DNA of 64,000 nucleotides. It comes from Hyunsoonleella aestuarii (GTDB lineage: Bacteria; Bacteroidota; Bacteroidia; Flavobacteriales; Flavobacteriaceae). The notes beneath the pieces were generated by a model. That model was given only the letters and a program-made list of their open reading frames with translations, did no database searches and was not told the DNA's origin. Both the position numbers and the translations under genes were made by a program. Location: NCBI RefSeq assembly GCF_006148925.1, contig NZ_VAWB01000001.1:1764001-1828000 (forward strand), given 5' to 3'. This document shows, piece after piece, positions 43,906-53,469 of this stretch (positions are counted from its first letter, which is position 1; each line of letters opens with the position of its first letter).

Positions 43906-44887
43906 TACAGGTATTATTTTAACATTGGCCTATCCCGATACCATTGTTATGGTATCTAAGGAGTGGTTTTCTCCTTTTCTAAGATATTTAGGGATTGGTA
44001 AGAAAAATTATTTACGAGCTGGTCATGCTGCCTTGGTTCTCATTAACAAAGAAACGGGGATATTGGAATATCATGATTTTGGAAGATATATTACACCAGA
44101 ACCAAATGGTCGTGTTAGGGGGAAAGATACCGATAATGAATTAGATTTTCCATTAAAAGCAGAAATTGAGAATGATGAGATAAAAAATCTCAATGAGATT
44201 CTAGTATTTTTAGGAACAAACCCTAAATTAACTCACGGGGATGGTAAGTTGATCGCTTCAGTTTGCAATGCCATTAATTATCAGAAAGCTCGAACGCATA
44301 TTTGTAAAATGCAAAGCAAACATTTTATTCGCTATGCTGCATTTATAAAAGATGCTTGTAATTGTGCGCGTTTTGTTACAGATTCCTTAATTGCGTCGGT
44401 AACAAATGGTGCAATTAAACAAAGGCTAAAAAACTCGAAATGGTTTACACCAAGCACGGTTGGAAATGTGTTATTAGCAGATACAGAAAATCATGTATAT
44501 GAAGTTGCTGAAACGGGGATTATTTCTCAATTTAAAGGTTCCCAAAAAAGCGAAAATATTAGATGTTTTTTAGATAAATTGAAAGACCATGAAGTTAATT
44601 TTGTTGGGACTTTAACGCCAAAACAAAATGATGTGAGAATTGAACATGCCCAATGGTTATCTGGTATTGCAGCTGGTTCTTGGTTTGAGTTGTATAAAAC
44701 TGAAAAGACTTCAGAATATAGATTTAGAAGGATTTCACCATATGGAAATATAGATTGTGATGCACTTTTTATTGTTGAAGACGATAATTTTGACTATGAC
44801 ACACATTATGAAGTAATACATTACTCCAATTGTAAATTTTTTCATGTGAAGCAAAAAGAGATAACCTTTAGGTTTAGTAGAGTTTAA
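43898..44887 (+). CDS. Conserved flavobacterial protein (likely DUF6695)
   Basis: Protein of 329 residues, soluble, no signal peptide. The start overlaps the NRDE gene by 8 bp, so translation is coupled. Residues 1-210 include GHAALVLINKETGILEYHDF, GRYITPEPNGRVRG and a Cys-containing stretch DACNCARFVTDSLIAS that could be a papain-like (NlpC-related) catalytic site, which is only a guess. I connect it to the DUF6695 family from memory; function unknown. Confidence 0.72.
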   Translation: MDNTGIILTLAYPDTIVMVSKEWFSPFLRYLGIGKKNYLRAGHAALVLINKETGILEYHDFGRYITPEPNGRVRGKDTDNELDFPLKAEIENDEIKNLNEILVFLGTNPKLTHGDGKLIASVCNAINYQKARTHICKMQSKHFIRYAAFIKDACNCARFVTDSLIASVTNGAIKQRLKNSKWFTPSTVGNVLLADTENHVYEVAETGIISQFKGSQKSENIRCFLDKLKDHEVNFVGTLTPKQNDVRIEHAQWLSGIAAGSWFELYKTEKTSEYRFRRISPYGNIDCDALFIVEDDNFDYDTHYEVIHYSNCKFFHVKQKEITFRFSRV

Positions 44888-45270
44888 TTTATTGCAAACG
44901 GTGCACTCAATTTAAAAGTAGGGATAATAACTTTAAATTTTTTCGTAGTTGTAAAGTTAACCATGCTATAAAATCCTTGCATTGCTCCAAAAGGAGAGGT
45001 TAACAAACATCCAGAAGTATAAGTGTGAGATTCACCTGGTTTTAAAACGGGTTTTTTACCAATAACTCCCTCACCCGTAACAGTTTCCAGATTGTTTAGA
45101 GCATCCAAAATTTCCCAATGGCGAGCGTTCAATTGCACCGAATCTTTACTTTGGTTTTCAATGGTAATTGTATATTCAAAGGCGTATTGTATTTTATAAT
45201 CTTTATAAAATGATCCTTCGTACTTAGTAATAACCGAAATTTTTATGCCTCTTGTTACTTGTTGTACCAT
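44884..45270 (-). CDS. apaG: ApaG domain protein
   Basis: Protein of 128 residues, one fibronectin-III-like ApaG domain: FAFEYT-type strands (YAFEYTITIENQSKDSVQL), the GVIGKKPVLKPGESHTYTSG motif and GAMQGFYSMVN. ApaG is associated with Co2+/Mg2+ tolerance and binds pyrophosphate; role in flavobacteria unproven. Overlaps the convergent upstream gene's 3' end by 4 bp. Confidence 0.93.
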   Translation of the reverse strand: MVQQVTRGIKISVITKYEGSFYKDYKIQYAFEYTITIENQSKDSVQLNARHWEILDALNNLETVTGEGVIGKKPVLKPGESHTYTSGCLLTSPFGAMQGFYSMVNFTTTKKFKVIIPTFKLSAPFAIN

Positions 45271-45379
45271 TGGTAATTAATGAAAATGGGATTTGGTTAC
45301 GGGGTCTAAAATAGTAAATATTAAGTGTTTAACGTTTAATTTTAACTTATATGATATAAAAATCGGGTGAAATACACGA

Positions 45380-46630
45380 TTAATTGGTAATATTTGTTGA
45401 TGACACTTCATTAAATCCAACAATTCTGTCATACCGAGCGCCTAAATCACGGTAATAAACCAGAACTTTGTAGTTGTTTTCAGTTTGCCAAAAGTTACCA
45501 CTTATACGTCCTTCATCCAACTTCCCATCTGCTTTTAGAATAACATATTTATAGTTATAAAAGCCTTGCTTTAATTTAAAATCGGTTTCATACAAACCTC
45601 GTTCCAGGTTGTAAAGCAATTCATTATAGTCCTCTAAAGCATAATTATTATAGTTGCCATAAACAAAAATACGTTCACCATTGGTTAACTCTGGATACTT
45701 AAGTGTGAAATGTACCTGTGTATAGTCGGCTTCAACAGTAACATCTTCTCTATCAATTGCAGTAATTTTAAACTGACCATTAATATCTGGGTTAAAGGTA
45801 TAGGGTAATTCTGCTCTTGGCACATTAGTAAACAAATAGCTATGGTAAATATCTTTTAAATCAATAAATTGAACACCCATGGCAGCGGCTCTTACGTCTT
45901 TAGTTTCAAAAAATAAATATTCGTTACCTCCAGGGAAAGCTGTTTCACTCACGTAACGATAAATAAGCTTATTGCCGATTGTGTATTGTGGTTTTGTATT
46001 TTTAATAGCTGTATTCAAATTTCTGTTTTGAATAATTAATGTTTTTATCGTTTGTAATGGATTATTAATTTGTGGACCAGTAGTAATTTCCATATCTACG
46101 GTTTGCAAGTTCTCAATAGTACTAATATCTCGAGAACGCTTTATGATAATTCCAGGTTTAACTAAATCTTCATAAATCATAAGTTTTCTTGAGAAAACAA
46201 GGTTATCGTCTCTATCAAAAATTGAGATTAAATAATTTCCGGATACTTTTAAAGCTTTTGTTTGCTGATTTGGAATAGATAATCTGTAATGAGAATATAA
46301 TTGGTAAGTATTAAAAGAATTCCTGTAATCTTGAATTCTAAAGTTATCGACACCAAGCAAAAATTCTGGCTTAACCAAAACTGATTCTGTCCAGTCGTAA
46401 TCGTAATGTTCAATTTTATAATAGAAATCAGGCTCGTTAGACACTAAGGCGTCAAACTCCAAATAAAAAGTTTCTCCTAATTTTAAAATTGGGAGTTCGC
46501 CAAGGGCACTACTTGTACTTTTAAAAGTAATAGATTTTATATAATCTGGAGGATTTACTTCTTCAACTTGAGCAAAAAGTAACACAGGAACCAGATAAGC
46601 TAGTATTGAAAAAAAATACTTAAATGTCAT
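45380..46630 (-). CDS. DUF5103 type IX secretion plug-type protein
   Basis: Protein of 416 residues: signal peptide (MTFKYFFSILAYLVPVLLFA), then beta-rich DUF5103: YYKIEHYDYDWTESVLVKPE, NPLQTIKTLIIQNRNLNTAI, ERIFVYGNYNNYALED, and C-terminal YYRDLGARYDRIVGF. In Flavobacterium a DUF5103 protein caps the periplasmic side of the SprA translocon (the Plug protein), so this is probably a T9SS component. Divergent from nqrA by about 155 bp. Confidence 0.88.
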   Translation of the reverse strand: MTFKYFFSILAYLVPVLLFAQVEEVNPPDYIKSITFKSTSSALGELPILKLGETFYLEFDALVSNEPDFYYKIEHYDYDWTESVLVKPEFLLGVDNFRIQDYRNSFNTYQLYSHYRLSIPNQQTKALKVSGNYLISIFDRDDNLVFSRKLMIYEDLVKPGIIIKRSRDISTIENLQTVDMEITTGPQINNPLQTIKTLIIQNRNLNTAIKNTKPQYTIGNKLIYRYVSETAFPGGNEYLFFETKDVRAAAMGVQFIDLKDIYHSYLFTNVPRAELPYTFNPDINGQFKITAIDREDVTVEADYTQVHFTLKYPELTNGERIFVYGNYNNYALEDYNELLYNLERGLYETDFKLKQGFYNYKYVILKADGKLDEGRISGNFWQTENNYKVLVYYRDLGARYDRIVGFNEVSSTNITN

Positions 46631-46740
46631 TTACAGCAATGTTTTTTGTAAAGATAATCAAAATTCATACCCAAATTCGTAATGAATATAGGTGGTATAA
46701 AATTCTATCTAATTTTTTATAAAACTGTTTTATTAATTCG

Positions 46741-46748
46741 TATTTTTG
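46741..46748 (+). promoter_or_regulatory. -7 promoter box of the nqr operon
   Basis: TATTTTTG fits TAnnTTTG 38 bp before the chosen nqrA start; it also argues for the downstream ATG, because the longer reading frame would begin upstream of the promoter. Confidence 0.55.
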
Positions 46749-46786
46749 CACCGATTTTTAGACAACTAATTTCAATTAAAATAAAT

Positions 46787-48142
46787 ATGTCAAACGACAT
46801 TCGGATTAAAAAAGGTCTGGACATTAATCTTAAAGGTGAAGCTGAGAAATCTGTCGAACAAGCGATTATCAGTAACTACTGCACCATAAGACCAGAGGAT
46901 TTTCACGGTACTATTCCAAAACTTGTTGCAAAAGAAGGAACTGTTGTTAAGGCAGGAGGGGTTTTGTTTTACGATAAGTCTAACGAAGCTATAAAATTTG
47001 CATCTCCGGTTTCGGGGAAAGTAATTGAAGTGTTAAGAGGCCCAAAAAGACGTATCGATGCTATAAAAATTGAATCTGATAAGAAGCAATCTTATCAAGA
47101 TTTAGGAAAATTTAGTTTAGATTCGACTAAAGGTGAAGATGTAAAAGCACATTTACTTTCATCGGGTTGTTGGCCATTTATTAAACAACGTCCCTATGAT
47201 GTTATTGCCAATCCAGACAAAGCGCCCAAAGCGATATTTATTTCTGGATATGCTAGTGCGCCATTAGCTGCCGATTTAGATTTTACGCTTCAAGGTAAAG
47301 AAGCTGAGTTGCAAGTGGCAATACTAGCTTTAGGTAAACTTACTGAAGGAGCTGTGCATATCGGGATAGGAAAAAATTCCAATTCACCATTAGCTGGTTT
47401 ATCTGGAGTGACTTATCATAAAGTTTCTGGTCCACACCCATCAGGGAATGTGGGAACATTAATTAATAAAGTAGACCCGATTAATAAGGGAGAAGTTGCT
47501 TGGACAGTTAGTGCCCAAGATTTAGTAATTATTGGAGAATTACTTTTAACGGGGAAATTTAATGCAGAACGTGTAGTAGCACTGGTAGGTTCTTCAGTCG
47601 AAAAACCAAGATATTTTACTACTAAAATTGGTAGTGAAGTAGCAACTATTATTTACGACAAAGGAATTTCTCAAGACGCTCATGTACGTGTTATTTCTGG
47701 AAATGTTTTAAGTGGAAAGCACATCAAACCAGATGGAAGTTTAGACTATTACAGCAATGTTATTTCTGTAATTCCAGAGGGTGATGATTACGAACTTTTC
47801 GGATGGAATAAACCTGTTTTTAACAAGATATCAACGTCGCGAGCCTTAACGTTTTCTTGGTTGAATCCAAAGAAACAATACAATCTTAATACGAATACAA
47901 ACGGAGAACATAGAGCCTTTGTAACAACGGGGACTTACGAAGAGGTTTTCCCTTTGGATATTTACCCGATGCAGATTTTAAAAGCCTGTATGTACCAAGA
48001 TTTAGATGAAATGGAGGCTTTAGGTATGTACGAAGTTGCTCCAGAAGATTTCGCCTTAACAGAATTTGTTTGCGTGTCTAAGCAACCACATCAAAAAATT
48101 ATAAGAGAAGGATTGGACTTAATGCTAAAAGAGATAGGGTAA
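46787..48142 (+). CDS. nqrA: Na+-translocating NADH:quinone reductase subunit A
   Basis: Protein of 451 residues from ATG 46787 (MSNDIRIKKGLDINLKGEAE). Upstream in-frame ATG 46682 lies before the -7 box and adds unrelated residues. NqrA is the soluble quinone-associated subunit: PEDFHGTIPKLVAKEGTVVK and ASPVSGKVIEVLRG form the N-terminal barrel-sandwich, and RIDAIKIES and KPDGSLDYYSNVIS follow. Membrane-attached part of the six-subunit Na+ pump that oxidises NADH. Stop overlaps the nqrB start (TAATG). Confidence 0.96.
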   Translation: MSNDIRIKKGLDINLKGEAEKSVEQAIISNYCTIRPEDFHGTIPKLVAKEGTVVKAGGVLFYDKSNEAIKFASPVSGKVIEVLRGPKRRIDAIKIESDKKQSYQDLGKFSLDSTKGEDVKAHLLSSGCWPFIKQRPYDVIANPDKAPKAIFISGYASAPLAADLDFTLQGKEAELQVAILALGKLTEGAVHIGIGKNSNSPLAGLSGVTYHKVSGPHPSGNVGTLINKVDPINKGEVAWTVSAQDLVIIGELLLTGKFNAERVVALVGSSVEKPRYFTTKIGSEVATIIYDKGISQDAHVRVISGNVLSGKHIKPDGSLDYYSNVISVIPEGDDYELFGWNKPVFNKISTSRALTFSWLNPKKQYNLNTNTNGEHRAFVTTGTYEEVFPLDIYPMQILKACMYQDLDEMEALGMYEVAPEDFALTEFVCVSKQPHQKIIREGLDLMLKEIG

Positions 48143-49368
48143 TGGGTTTAAAAAGTAATTTACACAAATTAAAAATGAAGTATAAGGGCACCAAAATGGC
48201 GCCTGCGTTTAACGCGATTCATACATTCTTATACTTACCTAATGAAACCACTCATGGTGGTACTCATATTAAAGCAGCCGATGATTTAAAACGTACCATG
48301 AATACTGTAATTATGGCTATGGTGCCATGTTTATTATTTGGTATGTTTAATGCGGGTTATCAGCATTACATTGCTTTAGGTGAAATTCAAGCTGTAACAG
48401 GTGGGTTTTTAAGCGCCGAGTTTTGGACGTTAGATAACTTTTTGGTTGGATTTTGGAAAATTCTTCCTTTAGTAATTGTTTCTTATGGTGTTGGTTTAGC
48501 CATTGAATTCCTTTTTGCAGTTATAAAGAAGCATGAGGTAGAAGAAGGTTACTTAGTAACAGGTATGCTAGTGCCACTTATTGTTCCTGTTGATATTCCG
48601 TTGTGGATGTTAGCAGTAGCAGTTGCCTTTGGAGTTGTTATAGGAAAGGAAGTATTTGGTGGAACAGGAATGAATATCTTGAATCCTGCATTAACTATTA
48701 GAGCCTTTTTGTTCTTTGCTTATCCTACTTGGATGTCTGGAGATAAAGTTTGGGTTCATGGAGCTGTAGAACGCGATCAAGCTATTGCTGCTGGTGAGAG
48801 TTTAGATGCCATTTCAGGTGAAACTATTCTAGGTAGTTTGGCTCAAGGCAAGGAGGCAGGCTATGAGGTTATGGATATGTTTTTTGGATTTATTCCTGGT
48901 TCGGTTGGAGAAACTTCGACGTTACTCATATTATTAGGTGCGTTATTTTTAATCTTTTCAAAAATAGGAAGTTGGAGAATTATGATGTCTTCTGCAATAG
49001 GAGCTATTGCTATGGGATTAATATTTAATGGTGTTGTTGATTCTGGATGGATTACTGAAAGTAGTAAGTTTTACGGTTTAATGAGTACAACATGGTGGCA
49101 CCATTTGATAATTGGAGGTTTTGCCTTTGGTACCGTGTTTATGGCAACGGATCCTGTTACTGCATCCCAAACTAACAAAGGAAAATGGATTTACGGATTC
49201 TTAGTTGGATTTATTTCAATATTGATTCGCGTATTTAATCCAGCATATCCAGAAGGTGTTATGCTAGCCATCCTATTGATGAATGTGTTTGCACCAACTA
49301 TAGACCATTATGTGGTTCAAGGTAATGTTAAGAAAAGAATGAAACGTTTAAAAGTTAAAACAGCATAA
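48142..49368 (+). CDS. nqrB: Na+-translocating NADH:quinone reductase subunit B
   Basis: Protein of 408 residues with about ten membrane helices. Carries riboflavin and a covalently bound FMN. The flavinylation site should be the Thr in SGAT-like motif; here it reads S225-G-E-T228 (DAISGETILGSL), with Glu in place of the usual Ala. GKEVFGGTGMNILNPALTIR and FGTVFMATDPVTASQTNKGK are conserved family motifs. Overlaps nqrA by one base. Confidence 0.95.
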   Translation: MGLKSNLHKLKMKYKGTKMAPAFNAIHTFLYLPNETTHGGTHIKAADDLKRTMNTVIMAMVPCLLFGMFNAGYQHYIALGEIQAVTGGFLSAEFWTLDNFLVGFWKILPLVIVSYGVGLAIEFLFAVIKKHEVEEGYLVTGMLVPLIVPVDIPLWMLAVAVAFGVVIGKEVFGGTGMNILNPALTIRAFLFFAYPTWMSGDKVWVHGAVERDQAIAAGESLDAISGETILGSLAQGKEAGYEVMDMFFGFIPGSVGETSTLLILLGALFLIFSKIGSWRIMMSSAIGAIAMGLIFNGVVDSGWITESSKFYGLMSTTWWHHLIIGGFAFGTVFMATDPVTASQTNKGKWIYGFLVGFISILIRVFNPAYPEGVMLAILLMNVFAPTIDHYVVQGNVKKRMKRLKVKTA

Positions 49369-49371
49369 ATT

Positions 49372-50118
49372 ATGGCAATGGATACTGATAAAAATTCGTA
49401 TACAGTCCTATTTGCGGTAGGTATGGTTTTGGTTGTAGGATCGTTGTTAGCTTTTGCTGCATCATCTTTAAAGCCTACTATAGATGAAAACAAACGCTTA
49501 GAAAAGCAGCAAAACATTTTGTATGCTATGGGTGTAAACGAAAACGATGAGAGCAGTGCTAATTTTGTTTCTACTGCTGATGCACCAGACCTTTTCAAAA
49601 AATATATTAAAAAACAATTAGTGATACAAGGAGGAGAAGTCTCTGAAGATGACCAAGCGTATTTAATTGATGTTAAAAAGGAGCAAGCTAATGCCAAAGC
49701 TGGACAAGAGAGAAGGTTACCGTTATTTGTTGGAGAGAAAGATGGGAAATCCTATTACATCGCACCAATAAGAGGGAAAGGACTTTGGGATGCTATTTGG
49801 GCCTACGTTGCTATGGATGAAAACATGGTTGTGCAAGGTGCTTATTTTGATCATAAAGGAGAGACTCCTGGTTTAGGGGCTAATATTAAGCAACGCTTCT
49901 TTATGGATGATTTCATTGGAGAACATCTAAAAGCTAACGGAACTTTTAAAGGCATTACGGTCGCTAAAGGTAATGCAGATCCTAAGAATCTAGATAAAAC
50001 AGATAACGAAGTAGATGCAATAGCAGGAGCTACTATTACAGGTGATGGAGTTTCCGCTATGATAAGAAGCGATTTAAAGCTTTACGTATCTTATTTCAAT
50101 AACTTAAAAAACAACTAA
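49372..50118 (+). CDS. nqrC: Na+-translocating NADH:quinone reductase subunit C
   Basis: Protein of 248 residues: one N-terminal membrane helix (TVLFAVGMVLVVGSLLAFAA) and an extracytoplasmic FMN-binding domain. The FMN-threonine is expected at Thr221 in DAIAGATITGDGVSAM, and HKGETPGLGANIKQRFF is the family motif. Modified by ApbE, whose gene lies at 59.4 kb. Three nt after nqrB. Confidence 0.95.
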   Translation: MAMDTDKNSYTVLFAVGMVLVVGSLLAFAASSLKPTIDENKRLEKQQNILYAMGVNENDESSANFVSTADAPDLFKKYIKKQLVIQGGEVSEDDQAYLIDVKKEQANAKAGQERRLPLFVGEKDGKSYYIAPIRGKGLWDAIWAYVAMDENMVVQGAYFDHKGETPGLGANIKQRFFMDDFIGEHLKANGTFKGITVAKGNADPKNLDKTDNEVDAIAGATITGDGVSAMIRSDLKLYVSYFNNLKNN

Positions 50119-50121
50119 TTT

Positions 50122-50769
50122 ATGGGCTTACTTTCAAAAAAAGATAGCAAGTTAATATTAGATCCATTAGCGGATAATAACCCAATTACTATTCAGGTAC
50201 TTGGTATTTGTTCTGCATTGGCAATTACAGCAGAATTAAAAGCGTCTATTGTAATGTCTATTTCGGTATTATTTGTTCTAGGTGTTGGTAATGTGGTTAT
50301 TTCTTTATTGAGAAATATCATCCCTTCAAAAATTAGAATTATTGTGCAGTTAATTGTAGTAGCTGCTTTAGTAATTATTGTGGACCAAGTATTAAAAGCT
50401 TTTGCTTACGAGCTAAGTAAAACACTTTCGGTATTTGTCGGATTAATTATTACCAATTGTATCATTATGGGGCGTTTTGAAGCTTTTGCTTTAGGAAACG
50501 GTCCTTGGCGTTCTTTCCTTGATGGAATTGGAAATGCTGCTGGATATGGAGTGATATTAATTATCGTTGGATTCTTTAGAGAATTATTAGGTTCTGGGAC
50601 TTTATTAGGATTTAAAGTTTTAGGAGACCCAATTGAGAAAACAGGATTGTATTCTTTAGGTTATGAAAATAACGGTTTCATGTTATTGTCTCCAATGGCG
50701 CTAATAGTTGTTGGTATCATTATTTGGGTACAGCGTAGTAGAAATAAAGCATTAATAGAAGATCATTAA
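50122..50769 (+). CDS. nqrD: Na+-translocating NADH:quinone reductase subunit D
   Basis: Protein of 215 residues, six membrane helices. NqrD/RnfE motifs: NPITIQVLGICSALAITAEL, ITNCIIMGRFEAFALGNGPW and DGIGNAAGYGVILIIVGFFRELLGSGTL. With NqrE it forms the pseudo-symmetric membrane core that holds the 2Fe-2S site between them. Three nt after nqrC. Confidence 0.95.
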   Translation: MGLLSKKDSKLILDPLADNNPITIQVLGICSALAITAELKASIVMSISVLFVLGVGNVVISLLRNIIPSKIRIIVQLIVVAALVIIVDQVLKAFAYELSKTLSVFVGLIITNCIIMGRFEAFALGNGPWRSFLDGIGNAAGYGVILIIVGFFRELLGSGTLLGFKVLGDPIEKTGLYSLGYENNGFMLLSPMALIVVGIIIWVQRSRNKALIEDH

Positions 50770-50803
50770 TAATTCAGAATTCTGAATTCATAATTAAGAA
50801 TAA

Positions 50804-51550
50804 ATGGAACACATAGAATTATTTTTTAAATCGATATTTATAGATAACATGGTATTTGCCACATTCTTAGGAATGTGCTCTTATTTGGCAGTATCTAAAA
50901 AAGTAAGTACAGCAGTAGGTTTAGGTGCAGCAGTGATTTTTGTTTTAGCAATTACGGTGCCTTTAAACTGGTTATTAGATCAATACTTATTACAACCTGG
51001 TGCTTTGGTTTGGTTAGGAGGAGAGTATGCTGATTTTGACTTAAGCTTTTTATCTTTCATCATGTTTATTGCAACTATTGCAACCATGGTTCAATTGGTA
51101 GAAATAGTTGTAGAGAAGTTTTCGCCATCCTTATATAACTCACTTGGTATATTCTTACCACTTATTGCTGTAAACTGTGCGATTCTAGGAGGTTCTTTAT
51201 TTATGCAATCTCGTGAAATTGCAACATTAGGTTTAGCAACAACTTATGGAATAGGTTCTGGAATTGGTTGGTTTTTAGCTATTTTAGCAATTGCTGCTAT
51301 CCGTGAGAAAATAAGATATTCAAGTGTTCCTCCGGCTCTAAGAGGATTGGGTATTACATTTATTATTACAGGTCTTATGGCTATTGGTTTTATGAGCTTT
51401 GGTGGTATGTTAACAGGTGGTGACGAGGAAAGTCCTAAGGAAGAAGTAACCGCTTCCGTAATAGAAGAAACAAAAGAAAATAGTACGTTGAATGAAGTCG
51501 AAACGTCTGAAGATAAAGTAGTAGCTAACAACATAAAAGTAAATGAGTAA
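50804..51550 (+). CDS. nqrE: Na+-translocating NADH:quinone reductase subunit E, with extended tail
   Basis: Protein of 248 residues. The first 200 match NqrE (six helices; [52 protein letters not shown]). Residues about 205-248 are an added acidic, low-complexity tail ([20 protein letters not shown]...), absent from well-studied ~200-residue NqrE such as in Vibrio. The nqrF start lies 8 bases before its stop. Conserved cysteine in CSYLA and CAILG likely bind the iron centre with NqrD. Confidence 0.94.
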   Translation: MEHIELFFKSIFIDNMVFATFLGMCSYLAVSKKVSTAVGLGAAVIFVLAITVPLNWLLDQYLLQPGALVWLGGEYADFDLSFLSFIMFIATIATMVQLVEIVVEKFSPSLYNSLGIFLPLIAVNCAILGGSLFMQSREIATLGLATTYGIGSGIGWFLAILAIAAIREKIRYSSVPPALRGLGITFIITGLMAIGFMSFGGMLTGGDEESPKEEVTASVIEETKENSTLNEVETSEDKVVANNIKVNE

Positions 51551-52859
51551 TATGATATTGGCAGCCGGTACATTAGGAACAATAGCAGCAACTGTAGTAG
51601 CGTTTTTAATTATAACGTTATTATTGGTAGCACTACTATTATTTGTAAAGCAAAAACTATCACCATCTGGTCCCGTAAAGATTACCATAAATGGTGAAAA
51701 AGAGATTGAAGTAGCTTCTGGTGGAACGCTTTTATCTACTCTTGGAGGGAACAAAATATTTTTACCATCTGCTTGTGGTGGAGGAGGAACATGTATTCAA
51801 TGTGAATGCCATGTACTAGAAGGTGGAGGCGAAGCTCTTCCAACAGAAACACCTCATTTTTCAAGAAAAGAATTGCAACATGGAGCGAGATTAGCATGTC
51901 AGGTTAAAGTAAAACAAGACATGAATATTACTATTCCAGAAGAAGTTTTTGGAATTAAGAAATGGGAAGCTACCGTTGTTCGAAATTATAATGTAGCATC
52001 ATTTATCAAGGAGTTTGTAGTTGAAATCCCAGAGGATATGGGTTACAAAGCTGGGGGGTATATTCAAATTGAGATTCCTCAGTGCGAAATAAAATATTCC
52101 GATATTGATATTACAGCACACCCAGAAGAGCATGAAACTCCAGATAAGTTTCAAGCAGAATGGGATAAATTTGGTCTTTGGCCTTTAGTAATGAAGAATA
52201 GCGAAACGGTTGAACGCGCTTACTCTATGGCTTCTTACCCAGCTGAAGGACGCGAGATCATGCTTAATGTTCGTATTGCAACACCACCATGGGATCGTGC
52301 TAAAAACGGCTGGATGGATGTAAACCCTGGTGTAGCATCTTCTTATATTTTTGCTCAGAAACCAGGTGATAAAGTAACGATTTCTGGTCCTTATGGTGAG
52401 TTCTTTATTAATGAGTCTGAAAGCGAAATGCTTTATGTAGGAGGTGGAGCTGGTATGGCACCAATGCGTTCTCATTTATATCACTTGTTCAAAACATTGA
52501 AGACAGGTAGAAAAGTAACCTATTGGTATGGTGGACGTTCAAAGCGTGAGTTATTCTACTTAGATCACTTCTATCAATTAGAAAAGGATTTCCCTAACTT
52601 TAACTTCTACTTGGCTTTATCTGAACCTTTACCAGAAGATAATTGGAAGGTAAAAGAAGATATCGACGCACCTGGAGACGGTTTTGTTGGATTTATACAC
52701 AATTGTGTTATTGATAACTATTTAAGCAAACATGAATCTCCTGAAGATATAGAATTGTATTTCTGTGGACCACCATTAATGAATAAAGCGGTTCAAAAAA
52801 TGGGTGAGGATTTTGGTATCCCAGATGAACACATTAGATTTGATGACTTTGGAGGTTAG
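51543..52859 (+). CDS. nqrF: Na+-translocating NADH:quinone reductase subunit F
   Basis: Protein of 438 residues, the NADH entry point. N-terminal membrane helix (12-35), ferredoxin domain with 2Fe-2S ligands C78, C84, C87 and C119 ([19 protein letters not shown]), FAD domain ([13 protein letters not shown], RxYS-type) and NADH domain ([18 protein letters not shown], then [14 protein letters not shown]). Ends in the family-typical DDFGG. Last gene of the operon. Confidence 0.96.
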   Translation: MSNMILAAGTLGTIAATVVAFLIITLLLVALLLFVKQKLSPSGPVKITINGEKEIEVASGGTLLSTLGGNKIFLPSACGGGGTCIQCECHVLEGGGEALPTETPHFSRKELQHGARLACQVKVKQDMNITIPEEVFGIKKWEATVVRNYNVASFIKEFVVEIPEDMGYKAGGYIQIEIPQCEIKYSDIDITAHPEEHETPDKFQAEWDKFGLWPLVMKNSETVERAYSMASYPAEGREIMLNVRIATPPWDRAKNGWMDVNPGVASSYIFAQKPGDKVTISGPYGEFFINESESEMLYVGGGAGMAPMRSHLYHLFKTLKTGRKVTYWYGGRSKRELFYLDHFYQLEKDFPNFNFYLALSEPLPEDNWKVKEDIDAPGDGFVGFIHNCVIDNYLSKHESPEDIELYFCGPPLMNKAVQKMGEDFGIPDEHIRFDDFGG

Positions 52860-52885
52860 GTCGCAAAGCGAAATTTAAAATTAAA

Positions 52886-52912
52886 GTCACCCTGAACGCA
52901 GTCGAAGGGTCT
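52886..52912. repeat. REP-like ACCCTGAACGCAGTCGAAGGGT element
   Basis: A small hairpin with ACCCT/AGGGT arms, directly after nqrF. Very similar GTC-ACCCTGA-GCGCAGTCGAAGGGTC sequences occur in many Bacteroidota intergenic regions as I recall; only one clear copy is in this window. Confidence 0.4.
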
Positions 52913-52922
52913 ATAATAAACA

Positions 52923-52948
52923 AAAACCAACTCAATTGAGTTGGTTTT
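52923..52948. terminator. nqr operon terminator
   Basis: Perfect 26-bp palindrome with AAAACCAACTCAA/TTGAGTTGGTTTT arms followed by a long T-run; 63 bp after the nqrF stop, and usable by the convergent gene. Confidence 0.9.
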
Positions 52949-52970
52949 TTTTTGCTTTCAAAGTTAGCTC

Positions 52971-53420
52971 TTAAGTTAATGTGTATTTTGGTTTGTCTTT
53001 TTCAACTTCAAATAGTTTTGTGTAATCCATCACATTTTCAACACCATCTAATTGGCATAAAAATACAATGACTTCGCTTAATCCTTTAAACAAGTTGTCC
53101 TTGTCCATTGGGTTTTTTGGCTTTTTGTTTTTATGATGAATAGGTAATTTATAACCACAGGCTTTTAAAAAAGCAGCTTCTATTTGTAATAATTCTAAAG
53201 GCGTATAGCCATTAAATTTTCTTCCTAGTGTTTGATGTACGCTACCTACATAATTAAGTTGTAAACTACCATGATTATCAGATAAATGTTTCCAACTATC
53301 GGTATTATTCAAAATATTACCCACGGCACATTGTTTACAGCACTCTGGGTTTAAGGTGTTATTGTGAAATGCTATGTACAGTCTATTTATAGCTGATTCT
53401 AAGCGAAGAGAAGTCTTCAT
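52971..53420 (-). CDS. Conserved hypothetical protein with CCxxC motif
   Basis: Protein of 149 residues, soluble, with ECCKQCAVGNIL near residue 27-38, which could bind a metal or iron-sulfur cluster, and TLGRKFNGYTPLELLQIEAAFLKACGY. It is convergent to nqrF across the nqr terminator and downstream of the DUF6090 array, from which it is separated by about 50 bp. Some flavobacterial proteins of this kind may carry nqr-derived names by position, but I see no homology to an NQR subunit. Function unknown. Confidence 0.6.
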   Translation of the reverse strand: MKTSLRLESAINRLYIAFHNNTLNPECCKQCAVGNILNNTDSWKHLSDNHGSLQLNYVGSVHQTLGRKFNGYTPLELLQIEAAFLKACGYKLPIHHKNKKPKNPMDKDNLFKGLSEVIVFLCQLDGVENVMDYTKLFEVEKDKPKYTLT

Positions 53421-53469
53421 AACTACTTTTTATTCTAAAGATACAAAAGTATTGTATAAATAAGAATTA

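Noticed and set aside
51244-51754. Two minus-strand frames across nqrE/nqrF
   Set aside because: Antisense shadows of well-supported nqr genes.
52971-53420. Naming this gene an NQR subunit
   Set aside because: Opposite strand, separate terminator and no similarity to NqrA-F; the name would be by neighbourhood only.
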